From Geomonas sp. RF6 (GTDB lineage: Bacteria > Desulfobacterota > Desulfuromonadia > Geobacterales > Geobacteraceae): a stretch of DNA of 64,000 bases. A program made the position numbers and the translations under genes. Shown here piece by piece: positions 45,228 to 54,597 of the stretch. The stretch is from NCBI RefSeq assembly GCF_021044625.1, contig NZ_CP087999.1, positions 3,741,001 to 3,805,000 of the forward strand, read 5' to 3'. The notes under the pieces were generated by a model, which saw nothing but the letters and a program-made list of their open reading frames with translations, did no database searches and was not told the origin of the DNA. Position 1 is the stretch's first letter, and every line of letters starts with the position of its first letter.

Positions 45228-45938
45228 ATGAAAGGAAAGCATATGAGGAGCACCGTTTTGGGAGGGCAGTTGGTCGTCTCCCTTCTGCTCGCCGCATCTG
45301 TCGCGCAGGCAGGCGTCGGGATGGACGTCAACATCCACGTGGGGGACCAGCCCCGCGAAGTGGTGGTGCGCCAGCCGCCCCCGCCACCCGTTCCTGTCGT
45401 GGTCGGTCCGCCGGTGCGCGAGATCGTGATCGAACAGGATGTGGATTTCATCTTCCCGCAGTCGCTCGGTTTCTACGTGGCGGTGGGCGTACCGTACGAC
45501 CTCTTCTTCCTCGGAAACCGCTACTACATGTTCACTGACGGCAGGTGGCTCTACGCGCCCAGCAGCCACGGTCCGTGGGCGGTGACGAGCTACCGCGAGC
45601 TTCCGCCGCGGCTTCGCAAGTACCGCATCGACCGGATCCGCGAGTGCCGCACCAGAGAGTACGAGATCTACCGCCACGACCACGACAACTATCGCGGCAA
45701 ACACTTCCGTGCCGGGAAGGAGGAGTGGAAGGCGCAGCGCAAGGAGGCGAAGGAAGAGCGGAAATGGGAACGCAAGCAGGCGAAGGAAGAGCGGAAATGG
45801 GAACGCAAGCAGGCGAAGGAAGAGCGCAAGTGGGAGCGGCACGCGGAGAAGGAGCGTCGCAAGGAAGAGAAGCACGCTGAAAAGTGGGATAAGCATGGAG
45901 ATCGGGAGGAGCGCGGCGAGCGCCACGACCGCTACTAG
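45228..45938 (+). CDS. Secreted basic protein with charged tandem repeat, function unknown
   Basis: A 236-residue protein with a signal peptide (LGGQLVVSLLLAASVAQA), a Pro/Val linker (RQPPPPPVPVVVGPPV) and a compact Tyr/Trp-rich domain (FYVAVGVPYDLFFLGNRYYMF, WLYAPSSHGPWAV, LPPRLRKYRIDRIRE). Its C-terminal third is highly charged, with a near-perfect 11-residue repeat (AKEERKWERKQ, three copies, bases 45748-45840) and EKHAEKWDKHGDREE. It would lie in the periplasm; no enzyme motif is visible. AGAGGTGATGTC before ATG 45228 is a fair ribosome site. It is the first gene after the GEMM-like riboswitch, but four mobile-element ends now separate them. Confidence 0.75.
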   Translation: MKGKHMRSTVLGGQLVVSLLLAASVAQAGVGMDVNIHVGDQPREVVVRQPPPPPVPVVVGPPVREIVIEQDVDFIFPQSLGFYVAVGVPYDLFFLGNRYYMFTDGRWLYAPSSHGPWAVTSYRELPPRLRKYRIDRIRECRTREYEIYRHDHDNYRGKHFRAGKEEWKAQRKEAKEERKWERKQAKEERKWERKQAKEERKWERHAEKERRKEEKHAEKWDKHGDREERGERHDRY

Positions 45939-46140
45939 CAATTCCCTTTCCGCCTGTTTCTCATGATACGGCGCCCTCACCACGATCCTCGAGGTGGGGG
46001 CGCCGCCTACCTTTTCCCTGCCGCTTCACCCCCCTTTTCTCCCATTTCCACAATGGTTCCACATTCATTCCATAATTTTCGGCTGAACCGTATGCTATGC
46101 TGATCTCGTCTGAAGGATCCTTCTTTGTCGGAGTGGCGCC

Positions 46141-48429
46141 ATGAAAACAGCAAAGGCTTTCCTCGTTGCAGCATTCCTCCTCCTTACCCCCGCACTTTCG
46201 TTGGCCGCCGGGCTTGGGCACCTGCGCATCAGCTACCTCAAGGGGGATGTCCAGGTAAAGACCCCCGAGGCGGGTGAATGGGGGCTCGCCGTCGTGAACG
46301 CGCCACTGGCCGAAGGGGACCAGGTGTGGGTGCCAGCCGGCGGGCGCGTGGAACTGCAACTGAACGGCGGAAGCTTCCTCCGGCTGGACCGGGACTCATC
46401 GCTGCAGATACTCTCCCTCGACGAGGATTCGTCGCAGTTTTACCTCGCACAGGGGAGGGTGTACGTGAACTTCAACCCGCCGGGGGGCAACGTTCTGCAG
46501 GTGGACACACCGGATGCCTCGACCCGCGCCTTCGACAACACCGTGTACCGCATCGACATGGGGAGCGAGTTTAGCGACGTCTCCGTCTACAAGGGGTCCG
46601 TCGAGGCGGAGAACCGGGTCGGCATGCGGAGGATAAGCGCAGGGGAGATGCTCTCCCTGAGTGAGAACTCCGACGCCGTCATAGGCCCGATGGGACCGCC
46701 GGACGAGTGGGAGGCGTGGAACAAGACGCGCAACAGGCGCTATCTGGCAAGCAGCAGGAGCGTGACGTACCTTCCGGAGGAGCTGAGGTGGTACGCGCCC
46801 GATTTCGACGGTAACGGCAGGTGGGTGTATGTCCAGGACTACGGCAACGTCTGGACGCCGACTGTGATAGCGGCGGACTGGTCTCCGTACCGGGAAGGGC
46901 GCTGGGTCTGGAGAGGGGGGCATTACGTCTGGATCGGCTACGAGCCGTGGGGATGGGCGCCGTACCACTACGGCAGGTGGGCCTACGTCGGAAGGGTCGG
47001 GTGGTGCTGGGTTCCGCCTCCGCGACGCGCGGTGTACTGGGGGCCGGGATATGTCGGGTGGGTGACCACCTCCGATCATGTCGCCTGGGTTCCGCTGGCG
47101 CCGGGGGAAGTTTATTACGGACGCGGCTACTACGGCCCCAACAGCGTGAACATCACCAACGTGAACGTGACTGAGGTGAGGATCACCAACGTCTACCGCA
47201 ACGTCCACGTGCACAACTGCGTCACCGCCGTGCGGCGCGACACCTTTGCCACCGCCTCTCCCAGGAGGGTACGGGCCGATCAGAACTTCGTGCGCAACAG
47301 GATTTTGGCCAGCGGCCGGGCGCGTCCGGGCGCTCCGGACATCCGTCCCTCACGTGGAGGCGAGCTCCTGTCGGCGCGACCGGTACCGCAAGGGAAGCTC
47401 CCGCCTCAACGGGTGAGGACGATGGAGGTGCGGGAGCTGAGAAGGGAACGCCCACTCGTGAGGGAGCCACAGCGTTCGGTGCTGACACCTGGAGGCTCGG
47501 TGCAGACTCTCCCGGTGCGCAACGTGGAGACGAGGAGAAAGCCAGGTAGCGGGCGACCCGAATTTAAATATGTCGCTCCGGCGAGTGCGGCTCCTGCTCC
47601 TCGCACAGATGTGCGCGCTCCTGAAGGGACGCGTTCAGGCACGGCTGGTGCTCCGGCGACGGTGCCGCCCCAGCGGGACACGACGGAGCACCGCAGGCGG
47701 AACCCGGCAGAAGCAGGGCGACGCGCAGGTGTGCCGGAGAGAAAAGACGCGCCGCAGGGCGCTCCGCCTGCTGCCTCGGCGGCACCTTCGGCACCGACTG
47801 CAACACCGGTGGCGCCGTCTTCGACGCCTGCGGCGCGCTCCTCCGCTCCGGCGGCTCCCGCCCCTCACGAAAGCGCTCCGCACAGAAGAGTGCGCCCCGG
47901 CAGGGCGGGCGGGGCATCGTCCGACCCAGGCGCCGCGCCTTCTGCCGCACCCCCGGCTGCACAGCCGGCAAGACGTGCGACTCCGGCAACATCCGCGACT
48001 CCTGCGACATCCGCGACTCCGGCGAGTCCCGCCGCTCCGGCGACCCCAGCAACGCCAGCGTCCCCGGCAAGAAGGGAGCACGAGCGCAGGGGACCGATGG
48101 AGAGAGCTACTCCGACAACGCCGGTTTCACCCGCGCCGGCAGTGCGGCCGCATTCGCAGCACCCGTCGCGGCCGGCGGTAGAGGTGCCGGCGGCTCCTCC
48201 GGCCCAGCGGGCTGTTCCCGCGCCATCGGCCGCGCCGGTGCAGAGGGGCGGGCAGCCGCCTCGTGAATCGTACAGGACGAGGACTCCGGCGGCCGGTCCG
48301 CGCGAAGTTCCCGCACCTCCGGCGACGCCGGCCGCCGGGGCGGCTCCGGGCGCGGCTCCGACTCCTGTACCTGTGCAGCCGGCGGCGCCGCGCCCGGGAA
48401 TGCCGGAAGGGCGCGGAGGGGACCGATGA
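46141..48429 (+). CDS. Secreted FecR/DUF6600-type protein with Pro/Ala low-complexity tail
   Basis: A 762-residue protein with a signal peptide (AFLVAAFLLLTPALSLAAG). A FecR-like domain (about 25-180) has LKGDVQVK, WVPAGGRVELQLNGGSFLRL, VDTPDASTRAFDNTVYRI and SVYKGSVEAENR. An aromatic Tyr/Trp-rich region (about 190-345, GRWVWRGGHYVWIGYEPWGWAPYHYGRW) matches DUF6600. The final ~320 residues are Pro/Ala/Arg-rich with runs of ATPATS-type triplets, and probably unstructured. It is likely a periplasmic or cell-surface structural protein. It lies 202 bases after the previous secreted protein, with an AT-rich promoter-like region between. The repeat tract is prone to slippage. Confidence 0.85.
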   Translation: MKTAKAFLVAAFLLLTPALSLAAGLGHLRISYLKGDVQVKTPEAGEWGLAVVNAPLAEGDQVWVPAGGRVELQLNGGSFLRLDRDSSLQILSLDEDSSQFYLAQGRVYVNFNPPGGNVLQVDTPDASTRAFDNTVYRIDMGSEFSDVSVYKGSVEAENRVGMRRISAGEMLSLSENSDAVIGPMGPPDEWEAWNKTRNRRYLASSRSVTYLPEELRWYAPDFDGNGRWVYVQDYGNVWTPTVIAADWSPYREGRWVWRGGHYVWIGYEPWGWAPYHYGRWAYVGRVGWCWVPPPRRAVYWGPGYVGWVTTSDHVAWVPLAPGEVYYGRGYYGPNSVNITNVNVTEVRITNVYRNVHVHNCVTAVRRDTFATASPRRVRADQNFVRNRILASGRARPGAPDIRPSRGGELLSARPVPQGKLPPQRVRTMEVRELRRERPLVREPQRSVLTPGGSVQTLPVRNVETRRKPGSGRPEFKYVAPASAAPAPRTDVRAPEGTRSGTAGAPATVPPQRDTTEHRRRNPAEAGRRAGVPERKDAPQGAPPAASAAPSAPTATPVAPSSTPAARSSAPAAPAPHESAPHRRVRPGRAGGASSDPGAAPSAAPPAAQPARRATPATSATPATSATPASPAAPATPATPASPARREHERRGPMERATPTTPVSPAPAVRPHSQHPSRPAVEVPAAPPAQRAVPAPSAAPVQRGGQPPRESYRTRTPAAGPREVPAPPATPAAGAAPGAAPTPVPVQPAAPRPGMPEGRGGDR

Positions 48430-48456
48430 CGCCAGGATGACATCTCCATCTTGGCG
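48430..48456 (+). terminator. Hairpin after the FecR/DUF6600 gene
   Basis: CGCCAGGATG pairs with CATCTTGGCG with one wobble pair, directly after the stop codon. No clear T-run follows (ends CACGTTACTG), so it may only stabilise the transcript end. Confidence 0.45.
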
Positions 48457-48477
48457 CACGTTACTGCTGTCGCAGTT

Positions 48478-48508
48478 GCCGGAAACGCTTCGCTTATTCC
48501 GGCCTACA
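48478..48508. repeat. Solitary REP palindrome of the GCCGGAAACGC family
   Basis: GCCGGAAACGCTTCGCTTAT followed by TCCGGCCTAC is the same family as the units at 2064-2093 and 50066-50821. The rest of 48510-48660 shows no gene. Confidence 0.7.
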
Positions 48509-48663
48509 TTTACAGACGCGTGTGCAGGATTGGCATCAAAAGGGAAATCGGAACCTCAGGGCATGTGTGCCCATCAACGCGCAGGCCACGGCTGTAGTTC
48601 CCCCCTTTGCGAAGGCTCTTCCGGGAATTGTGGGGAAGGTGGTTACAAGGACCCGGGTGGCAC

Positions 48664-48766
48664 CGCGCTGGAGCGTAGGCATCTTGCCTGCGATGGCGGC
48701 GCAGCCGCCACAGACCGCGCGGCTGGCGCCGCGGCTACAGGCTGGGAAGCCTGTGCTCCAGCGCGG
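48664..48766. repeat. Solitary copy of the CTGGAG...CTCCAG palindrome
   Basis: The ends CGCTGGAGCGTAGGCATC and AAGCCTGTGCTCCAGCG are inverted copies. The centre contains GGCGGCGCAGCCGCC. The same element is the palindromic half of each unit in the 201-bp array at 31791. Confidence 0.7.
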
Positions 48767-48941
48767 CGCGACTAGCTTCCCCTCCCGTCAACGGATGGGG
48801 GTTAGCCATGCACGGCTCCCCCCGGAATTCCCGGATGAACCTTTGCGAAGGGTGACAGCGGGTGTTTGAATTTTTGCCGACATTCTCCTCCAGAACTGCA
48901 CTCCTTTCAAAGTAAGCTGCCGATGATCGGGACGAAATCAA

Positions 48942-48971
48942 AAAGGGAGCCTCAAGTGCGAGGCTCCCTTT
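48942..48971 (-). terminator. Terminator of the NYN-domain gene
   Basis: AAAGGGAGCCTC and GAGGCTCCCTTT form a perfect 12-bp stem with loop AAGTGC, followed on the minus strand by T's, 23 bases after the stop of the gene at 48994. Confidence 0.88.
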
Positions 48972-48993
48972 CCCGTTTATTGCAGGCGTATTG

Positions 48994-49590
48994 CTAGTTC
49001 GCTGCTATTTCGTTCGAGAAGTCATCGATCCAGTAGACGCGGTCCGCGCGGCTCTGCAGTTCAGTCGACACAGCTGTCTTGAAGACCACGAGCTCCACCT
49101 TTTTTCCTATCTCGGAGAGGAACTCGATGGCGTCGAGCAGGTCGGAGTCGCCGGAGGAGAGAATGAGGGTGTCGTAGTTTTCCTTGTGGATAAGCGAGAG
49201 GGTGGCGATGCCGACGTCCACTCCCTTCTGGATCTCGTTGTTTATCTTGTGCAGCGGCGTTGTTTCCGACTGGTTGGGGCAGGAGAGGTTCACTTTCGTG
49301 CCGCATATCTCGCAGTAGGCCTTGTCGGCCCGCTGGGTCTTCAACTCGTACAGCTTCGTGATGATCTTCGGGCCGTTGGGGGGGGCGCTTCTGAGCCAGT
49401 TGTGGAAGTTGTCCTGAGCTTCGCTCGGCGGGTTGTTCGTGCTGTTCAGGTAGTATGCCCGCCAAATCGGGCCGTCATGCTCCAGCTTGTTTCTGAGCTT
49501 CAGGTAGGAGAACTGGTAGTTGGCCGTCACGCTATGCCTGCTGTTGAATAGATACCCAGCGTCTATGAGCCATAGCCTGCGGTTAGTCAT
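48994..49590 (-). CDS. NYN-domain (LabA/DUF88-like) putative ribonuclease
   Basis: A 198-residue protein of the NYN branch of PIN-like nucleases: WLIDAGYLFNSRH at the start, KGVDVGIATLSLI in the middle, and TLILSSGDSDLLDAIEFLSEIGKKVELVVF. These give the conserved acidic residues (Asp in DAGYL, Asp in KGVDV, Asp in SGDSD) for metal-dependent RNA cleavage. A short insertion with CEIC...SCPNQ could bind zinc. It acts in the cytoplasm. It is monocistronic with its own terminator, and a long gene-free region lies upstream. The RNA target is unknown. Confidence 0.85.
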   Translation of the reverse strand: MTNRRLWLIDAGYLFNSRHSVTANYQFSYLKLRNKLEHDGPIWRAYYLNSTNNPPSEAQDNFHNWLRSAPPNGPKIITKLYELKTQRADKAYCEICGTKVNLSCPNQSETTPLHKINNEIQKGVDVGIATLSLIHKENYDTLILSSGDSDLLDAIEFLSEIGKKVELVVFKTAVSTELQSRADRVYWIDDFSNEIAAN

Positions 49591-50065
49591 GTTGCGCTCC
49601 TTTCTGATGTAGGGAGAACGACTAGGCTTTCTATATCACATTACCCTCCCTTTACAAGCCACTGCCGCTGAGGTGCTGGGATGCGATGAAACTCGACGGC
49701 CCATCCCTCTACGCCGTTCCCCGATCGCTCCCTTGACAGCTTCACCCATCCCTGTGCACCTCCCTCGAAGGACGGAGCCCCTCTCATGTGACTTTCCGAT
49801 TACCTCATTTTCAAGATCCCGAACCGTGAAGCAGTGATTAAAGCTACTTATGCGCCTCCATGGATCGTCAATAATCTGTCGCTGATGCTGTAATCACCAA
49901 AAAAGTGCATAAACAATTGGGAGTTATGCGTACAGCACCTATTCATGCGGCTTCGCAATCCACATTTATGTGGATAACTGTGTTCATAACTTTGCGCCGG
50001 AACCCTTTAGACCCACCTAAAACGCGACCTTTTAGCCTTTTGCCTACAAAATAGGCAGCTGGTTT
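49591..50065. other. Gene-free AT-rich region with clustered DnaA-box-like sites
   Basis: No gene is supported. Within 49850-50040 the DNA is AT-rich and contains TGTGGATAA (49969-49977, a perfect DnaA-box complement). Three near matches are also present: AGTGCATAA (49904-49912), TTATGCGTA (49924-49932) and TGTTCATAA (49981-49989). The perfect box is half of the palindrome ATCCACATTTATGTGGAT (49958-49975). A small hairpin GCCTACAAAATAGGC follows near 50042. Confidence 0.4.
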
Positions 50066-50821
50066 TGACGCGGAGGGGGACCCTTCGATGTGTACTGGCA
50101 GGCGCGGGGAAGCGTGAAATGTAGGCCGGGATAAGCCGCCAGGCGTTCCCGGTGGTCCACCCGCACACGCCGGTGCGGCAGCGATTGCCGGAAACGCTGC
50201 CGCTTATTCCGGCCTACATGTCTCCTCCGGGTCCGTGAGGGAGTGAAGCTATAGAATAGGAGGTTGGTTATGATGCGGAGGGCGATCCTGTGGGGTGGCA
50301 GGGGGGGGCAGCGTGATATGTAGGCCGGGATAAGCCGCCAGGCGTTCCCGGTGGTCCACCCGCACACGCCGGTGCGGCAGCGATTGCCGGAAACGCTGCC
50401 GCTTATTCCGGCCTACATGTCTCCTCCGGGTCCGTGAGGGAGTGAGCTATATAAATAGGAGGTTGGTTGACGCGGAGGGTGACCTTCGTTGTGGACTGGC
50501 AGGCTGGAGCCGCGTGATATGTAGGCCGGGATAAGCCGCCAGGCGTTCCCGGCGGTCCACCCGCACATGCAGGTGCGGCAGCGATTGCCGGAAACGCTGC
50601 CGCTTATTCCGGCCTACATGTCGCCTCCGGGTCCGTGAGGGAGTGAGCTATATAAATAGGAGGTTGGTTGACGCGGAGGGTGATCTTCGTTGTGGACTGG
50701 CAGGGGGAGGACAGCGTGATATGTAGGCCGGGATAAGCCGCCAGGCGTTCCCGGCGGTCCACCCGCACACGCCGGTTCGGCACCGATTGCCGAAACGCTG
50801 CCGCATATTCCGGCCTACATT
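50066..50821. repeat. ~200-bp tandem repeat array, four copies
   Basis: Units begin near 50066, 50271, 50468 and 50669 (TGACGCGGAGG), giving periods of about 205, 197 and 201 bases. Each holds a palindrome of about 100 bases, from GTAGGCCGGGATAAGCCGCC to GCTTATTCCGGCCTAC, and a spacer with CTCCTCCGGGTCCGTGAGGG and, in units 2-4, TATAAATAGGAGGTTGGT or a variant. The last unit stops after its palindrome, 34 bases before the glycosyltransferase stop. The palindromes belong to the REP family at 2005-2155. Confidence 0.88.
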
Positions 50822-50854
50822 GAGCCGTAACGTAAGCCGGCGGCTTCGTGTGCC

Positions 50855-51850
50855 TCAGTACGCCGGATTCACCATCTTTTCACGCAGGCGCGCTATGGGC
50901 GCAAGGAGGGAGTCCGGAACCAGGGATAATGCAAGAAGGAATGCCGCTTCGCTGTGCCATCCCTGCCACCGGCCGTATTCGAGGACATAGTTTCGCGCGA
51001 CGGTCGCCTTTCCCTCGCCCAGAAAGTGCCGGGCGGAGACGCGCGAGCATTCTGCCGCCATCTGCCGCAGGTATGCCTGGTCATCCTGCTGCATCTCAGG
51101 AAAGGCCGCTATGAGCTTGCGGGCAATCTCGATGTTGAAGTCGTTGTACAACTGCTGGTACCGGATGCTGGACAGGTTGCTGCTGTGGATCCGACGGTTC
51201 AATACTGGCCGATTGACGCAGATGAAGGGGAAAATGACCGTTGCCCGCAGCCACAGGTCTCGGTCCTCCCCCACATGGAACCGCTCGTCAAAGGCGCCGA
51301 CGGCCTCCACGACGCAACGCCGGACCATTGTCCCGCCTATCGGGATGAACCTCCCCCTGAGCAGCGCGGAAAAGAGGCCCTCGTAGAGGTATGTTCCATC
51401 TGGGAGGGTGTCGTGAGGAGTCTTCTCGATCTGCTGCGCGACGTACGGTGAAGAGGGGAGCGGCTTTGCAGGGTCCTCCTCGAACTGGTGGAAGAGCCCG
51501 AAAGCGATGCCGGCTCCCCGGTGGGCTGCGAGTGCTGACGCAAGGGTGCGCAGGGCGTCCGGCATGAGGAGATCGTCGGAGTCGAGAAAAACGAGATTTC
51601 TTCCCGTCGTTGCTCCGATCCCCGCGTTGCGCGCGCTGCTTACCCCGCCATTGGCGCGGGCCAGATAGCGCACCCGGGCACCAAAACGCCGCACCACGTC
51701 TGGAGTCCTGTCGGTTGAGCCGTCGTCGACGACGAGCACTTCGTAAGGCGGCACACTCTGGCTCAGGACGCTCTCGATCGCTTCGCCCAAATATTTTTCT
51801 GCATTGTAGCAGGGGATAATAACGGAAATGGTCTGGCAGGGGCTGGTCAT
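50855..51850 (-). CDS. Family 2 glycosyltransferase
   Basis: A 331-residue enzyme with a GT-A fold: ISVIIPCYNAEKYLGEAIESVLSQ, VVDDGSTDRT, ANGGVSSARNAGI and LDSDDLLMP (DXD motif), then VGEDRDLWLRA as the acceptor/catalytic region. It transfers a sugar from a nucleotide donor, probably for surface polysaccharide or glycolipid. There is no TM segment. ATG 51850 follows AGGAGGAGAGG; the frame is open up to 51910. No other glycan genes are adjacent, only repeats and a cytochrome remnant, so the gene looks isolated. Confidence 0.9.
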   Translation of the reverse strand: MTSPCQTISVIIPCYNAEKYLGEAIESVLSQSVPPYEVLVVDDGSTDRTPDVVRRFGARVRYLARANGGVSSARNAGIGATTGRNLVFLDSDDLLMPDALRTLASALAAHRGAGIAFGLFHQFEEDPAKPLPSSPYVAQQIEKTPHDTLPDGTYLYEGLFSALLRGRFIPIGGTMVRRCVVEAVGAFDERFHVGEDRDLWLRATVIFPFICVNRPVLNRRIHSSNLSSIRYQQLYNDFNIEIARKLIAAFPEMQQDDQAYLRQMAAECSRVSARHFLGEGKATVARNYVLEYGRWQGWHSEAAFLLALSLVPDSLLAPIARLREKMVNPAY

Positions 51851-52048
51851 CACTCCTCTCCTCCTGAAGGGGGACGTTGAGGAACGCCAGTACATTACAT
51901 AACACGTCACGGCATAAGAGCAACTCGTGCCGCCGAAAGGGGAGGGGCGATCGACTCCCTGAGTGGGCGCGGCGGGTGCGAAGAAGAGCGGCCCTGGTGC
52001 CTACCCCCGTGGACAAAGGAGGCTGCTTTCCGTTGCCGCTCCCTTAGA

Positions 52049-52609
52049 TTACGGCCTTCGCCCCATGGGCCCCAGATAGGCCGCGGCTGCTCCCTTCAGG
52101 GACATGTCGAGATCTGGCAGCGCGTTGATGGCGGCTACGACCGTGTCGTTCAATGCGCCGTCGTCGAGGTAGTCGATGGAGTCGTAGATGAGCCTCTTGC
52201 TGTACAGCATGTTGTGAGCGTAGGCCCCAGGCTCGTGCTTCAGGAGGGAAAAGTTGAAGGCGGCGCCCATGGTGTCGGCGCTGCCCCAGGCCGTGAAGGC
52301 GTTGACCGCGTCAGTGCTTCCTGCACTTTTGAAGAAGTACGGTGATGCTTCGGAGTAGTAGATCCCGCGCCCCTCCAGCACCTTCTGCAGCGCGAGGAGC
52401 GATGCGGCGAACTTGGTCTCCCGCGTCGCCATTCTTACGGCGTCGAGATACGCGGGCCCCTTGTGGCACTGCGCGCAAGAGGTGCTGCGGATCGTCGCTA
52501 TGGTCCCGCTCCCGTCCCGCCCTACGGGGGAGAAGGAGTGGCTGTTTGTTGAGGTCATGTGGCAGCCGATGCACGGGCCGGCGGCGCCGAAAATGCAGTC
52601 GTGCGCACC
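52049..52609 (-). pseudogene. 5'-truncated c-type cytochrome remnant
   Basis: An open frame of 186 codons begins directly after a TAA (52612-52610) and has two heme motifs. The first is in GPCIGCHMTSTNSHSF and the second in TSCAQCHKGPAYLDAV. Helical sequence follows to a TAA at 52049. The first heme motif lies before the earliest Met (52558), and no start codon or export signal precedes it, so the N-terminal part of a multiheme protein is missing. It may be the 3' end of a larger gene lost by deletion. Intergenic sequence on both sides is unrelated to cytochromes. Confidence 0.65.
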
Positions 52610-52783
52610 TTAAAGCCATCCGGCGAGTGCCTCGCGGTCGCGAAGCCGCAATCGGTGCTGAGCCTGATACCGAGGACCTTTTACCCCGCTTGTAATAAAA
52701 TAGAGAGGAAATCCACGGTGGTCCCAGACCGAAGAGTGGCAGGCTTGCAGGAGCACGGTGGCGCCGGGACAGGGAGGTTTGGC

Positions 52784-54141
<1,358 letters not shown>

Positions 54142-54149
<8 letters not shown>

Positions 54150-54588
54150 CAAGGACGACTTCGAAACTGTGGAGATTCTCCTGGTGGAGGACAACCCCGC
54201 ACACGCCGACATGATGCGCGAAACCTTGAAGGAGAGCAGGATAGCGAACCGGCTCTCCGTGGTCACCGACGGCGAGATGGCTCTCGATTTCCTGTATCGG
54301 AAGGGCCCGTTCGCGGAATCTCCCCGCCCGGGACTCATTCTCCTCGATCTGGGACTCCCCAGGAAGACCGGATTGGAGGTCCTGTCGGAGATAAAGGAGG
54401 ATCCCGAACTCAGACGCATTCCCGTCATCGTTCTTACCACCTCTGAGTCGGAGGAGGACATCCTCAAAAGTTACGATCTCCATGCCAACACATTTATTTC
54501 GAAGCCGGTGCGGCTGAGCGATTTCATGGAGGTCATCAGGAGCCTGGAGAACTACTGGTTCGTCATGGCGCAACTGCCGAAGTCATGA
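54142..54588 (+). CDS. Rcp1-like single-domain response regulator
   Basis: A 148-residue receiver with the acidic pair in LLVEDNPAHADMM, acceptor Asp in LILLDLGLPRKTG (about 68), Thr in VLTTSESEED and Lys in FISKPVRLSDF. The C-terminal extension ending LENYWFVMAQLP is characteristic of Rcp1-type regulators, which partner kinases with PAS or phytochrome sensors. It overlaps the frameshifted kinase gene by 8 bases, its expected partner; if the kinase is dead, the regulator must be fed by another kinase, such as the gene that follows. No DNA-binding domain is present. Confidence 0.92.
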
Positions 54589-54597
54589 GGTTAAGCG

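Noticed and set aside
49850-50040. Chromosomal or plasmid replication origin
   Set aside because: Only one perfect DnaA box, no dnaA/dnaN/gidA/parAB or rep gene nearby; kept as a lower-interest finding rather than annotated as an origin.
50066-50821. Possible CRISPR array
   Set aside because: Spacers are as conserved as the palindromes and the unit is about 200 bases.
52559-52783. N-terminal extension of the frameshifted kinase
   Set aside because: The frame is open but runs antisense through the start of the cytochrome remnant and lacks a ribosome site; ATG 52784 has AGGGAGG.
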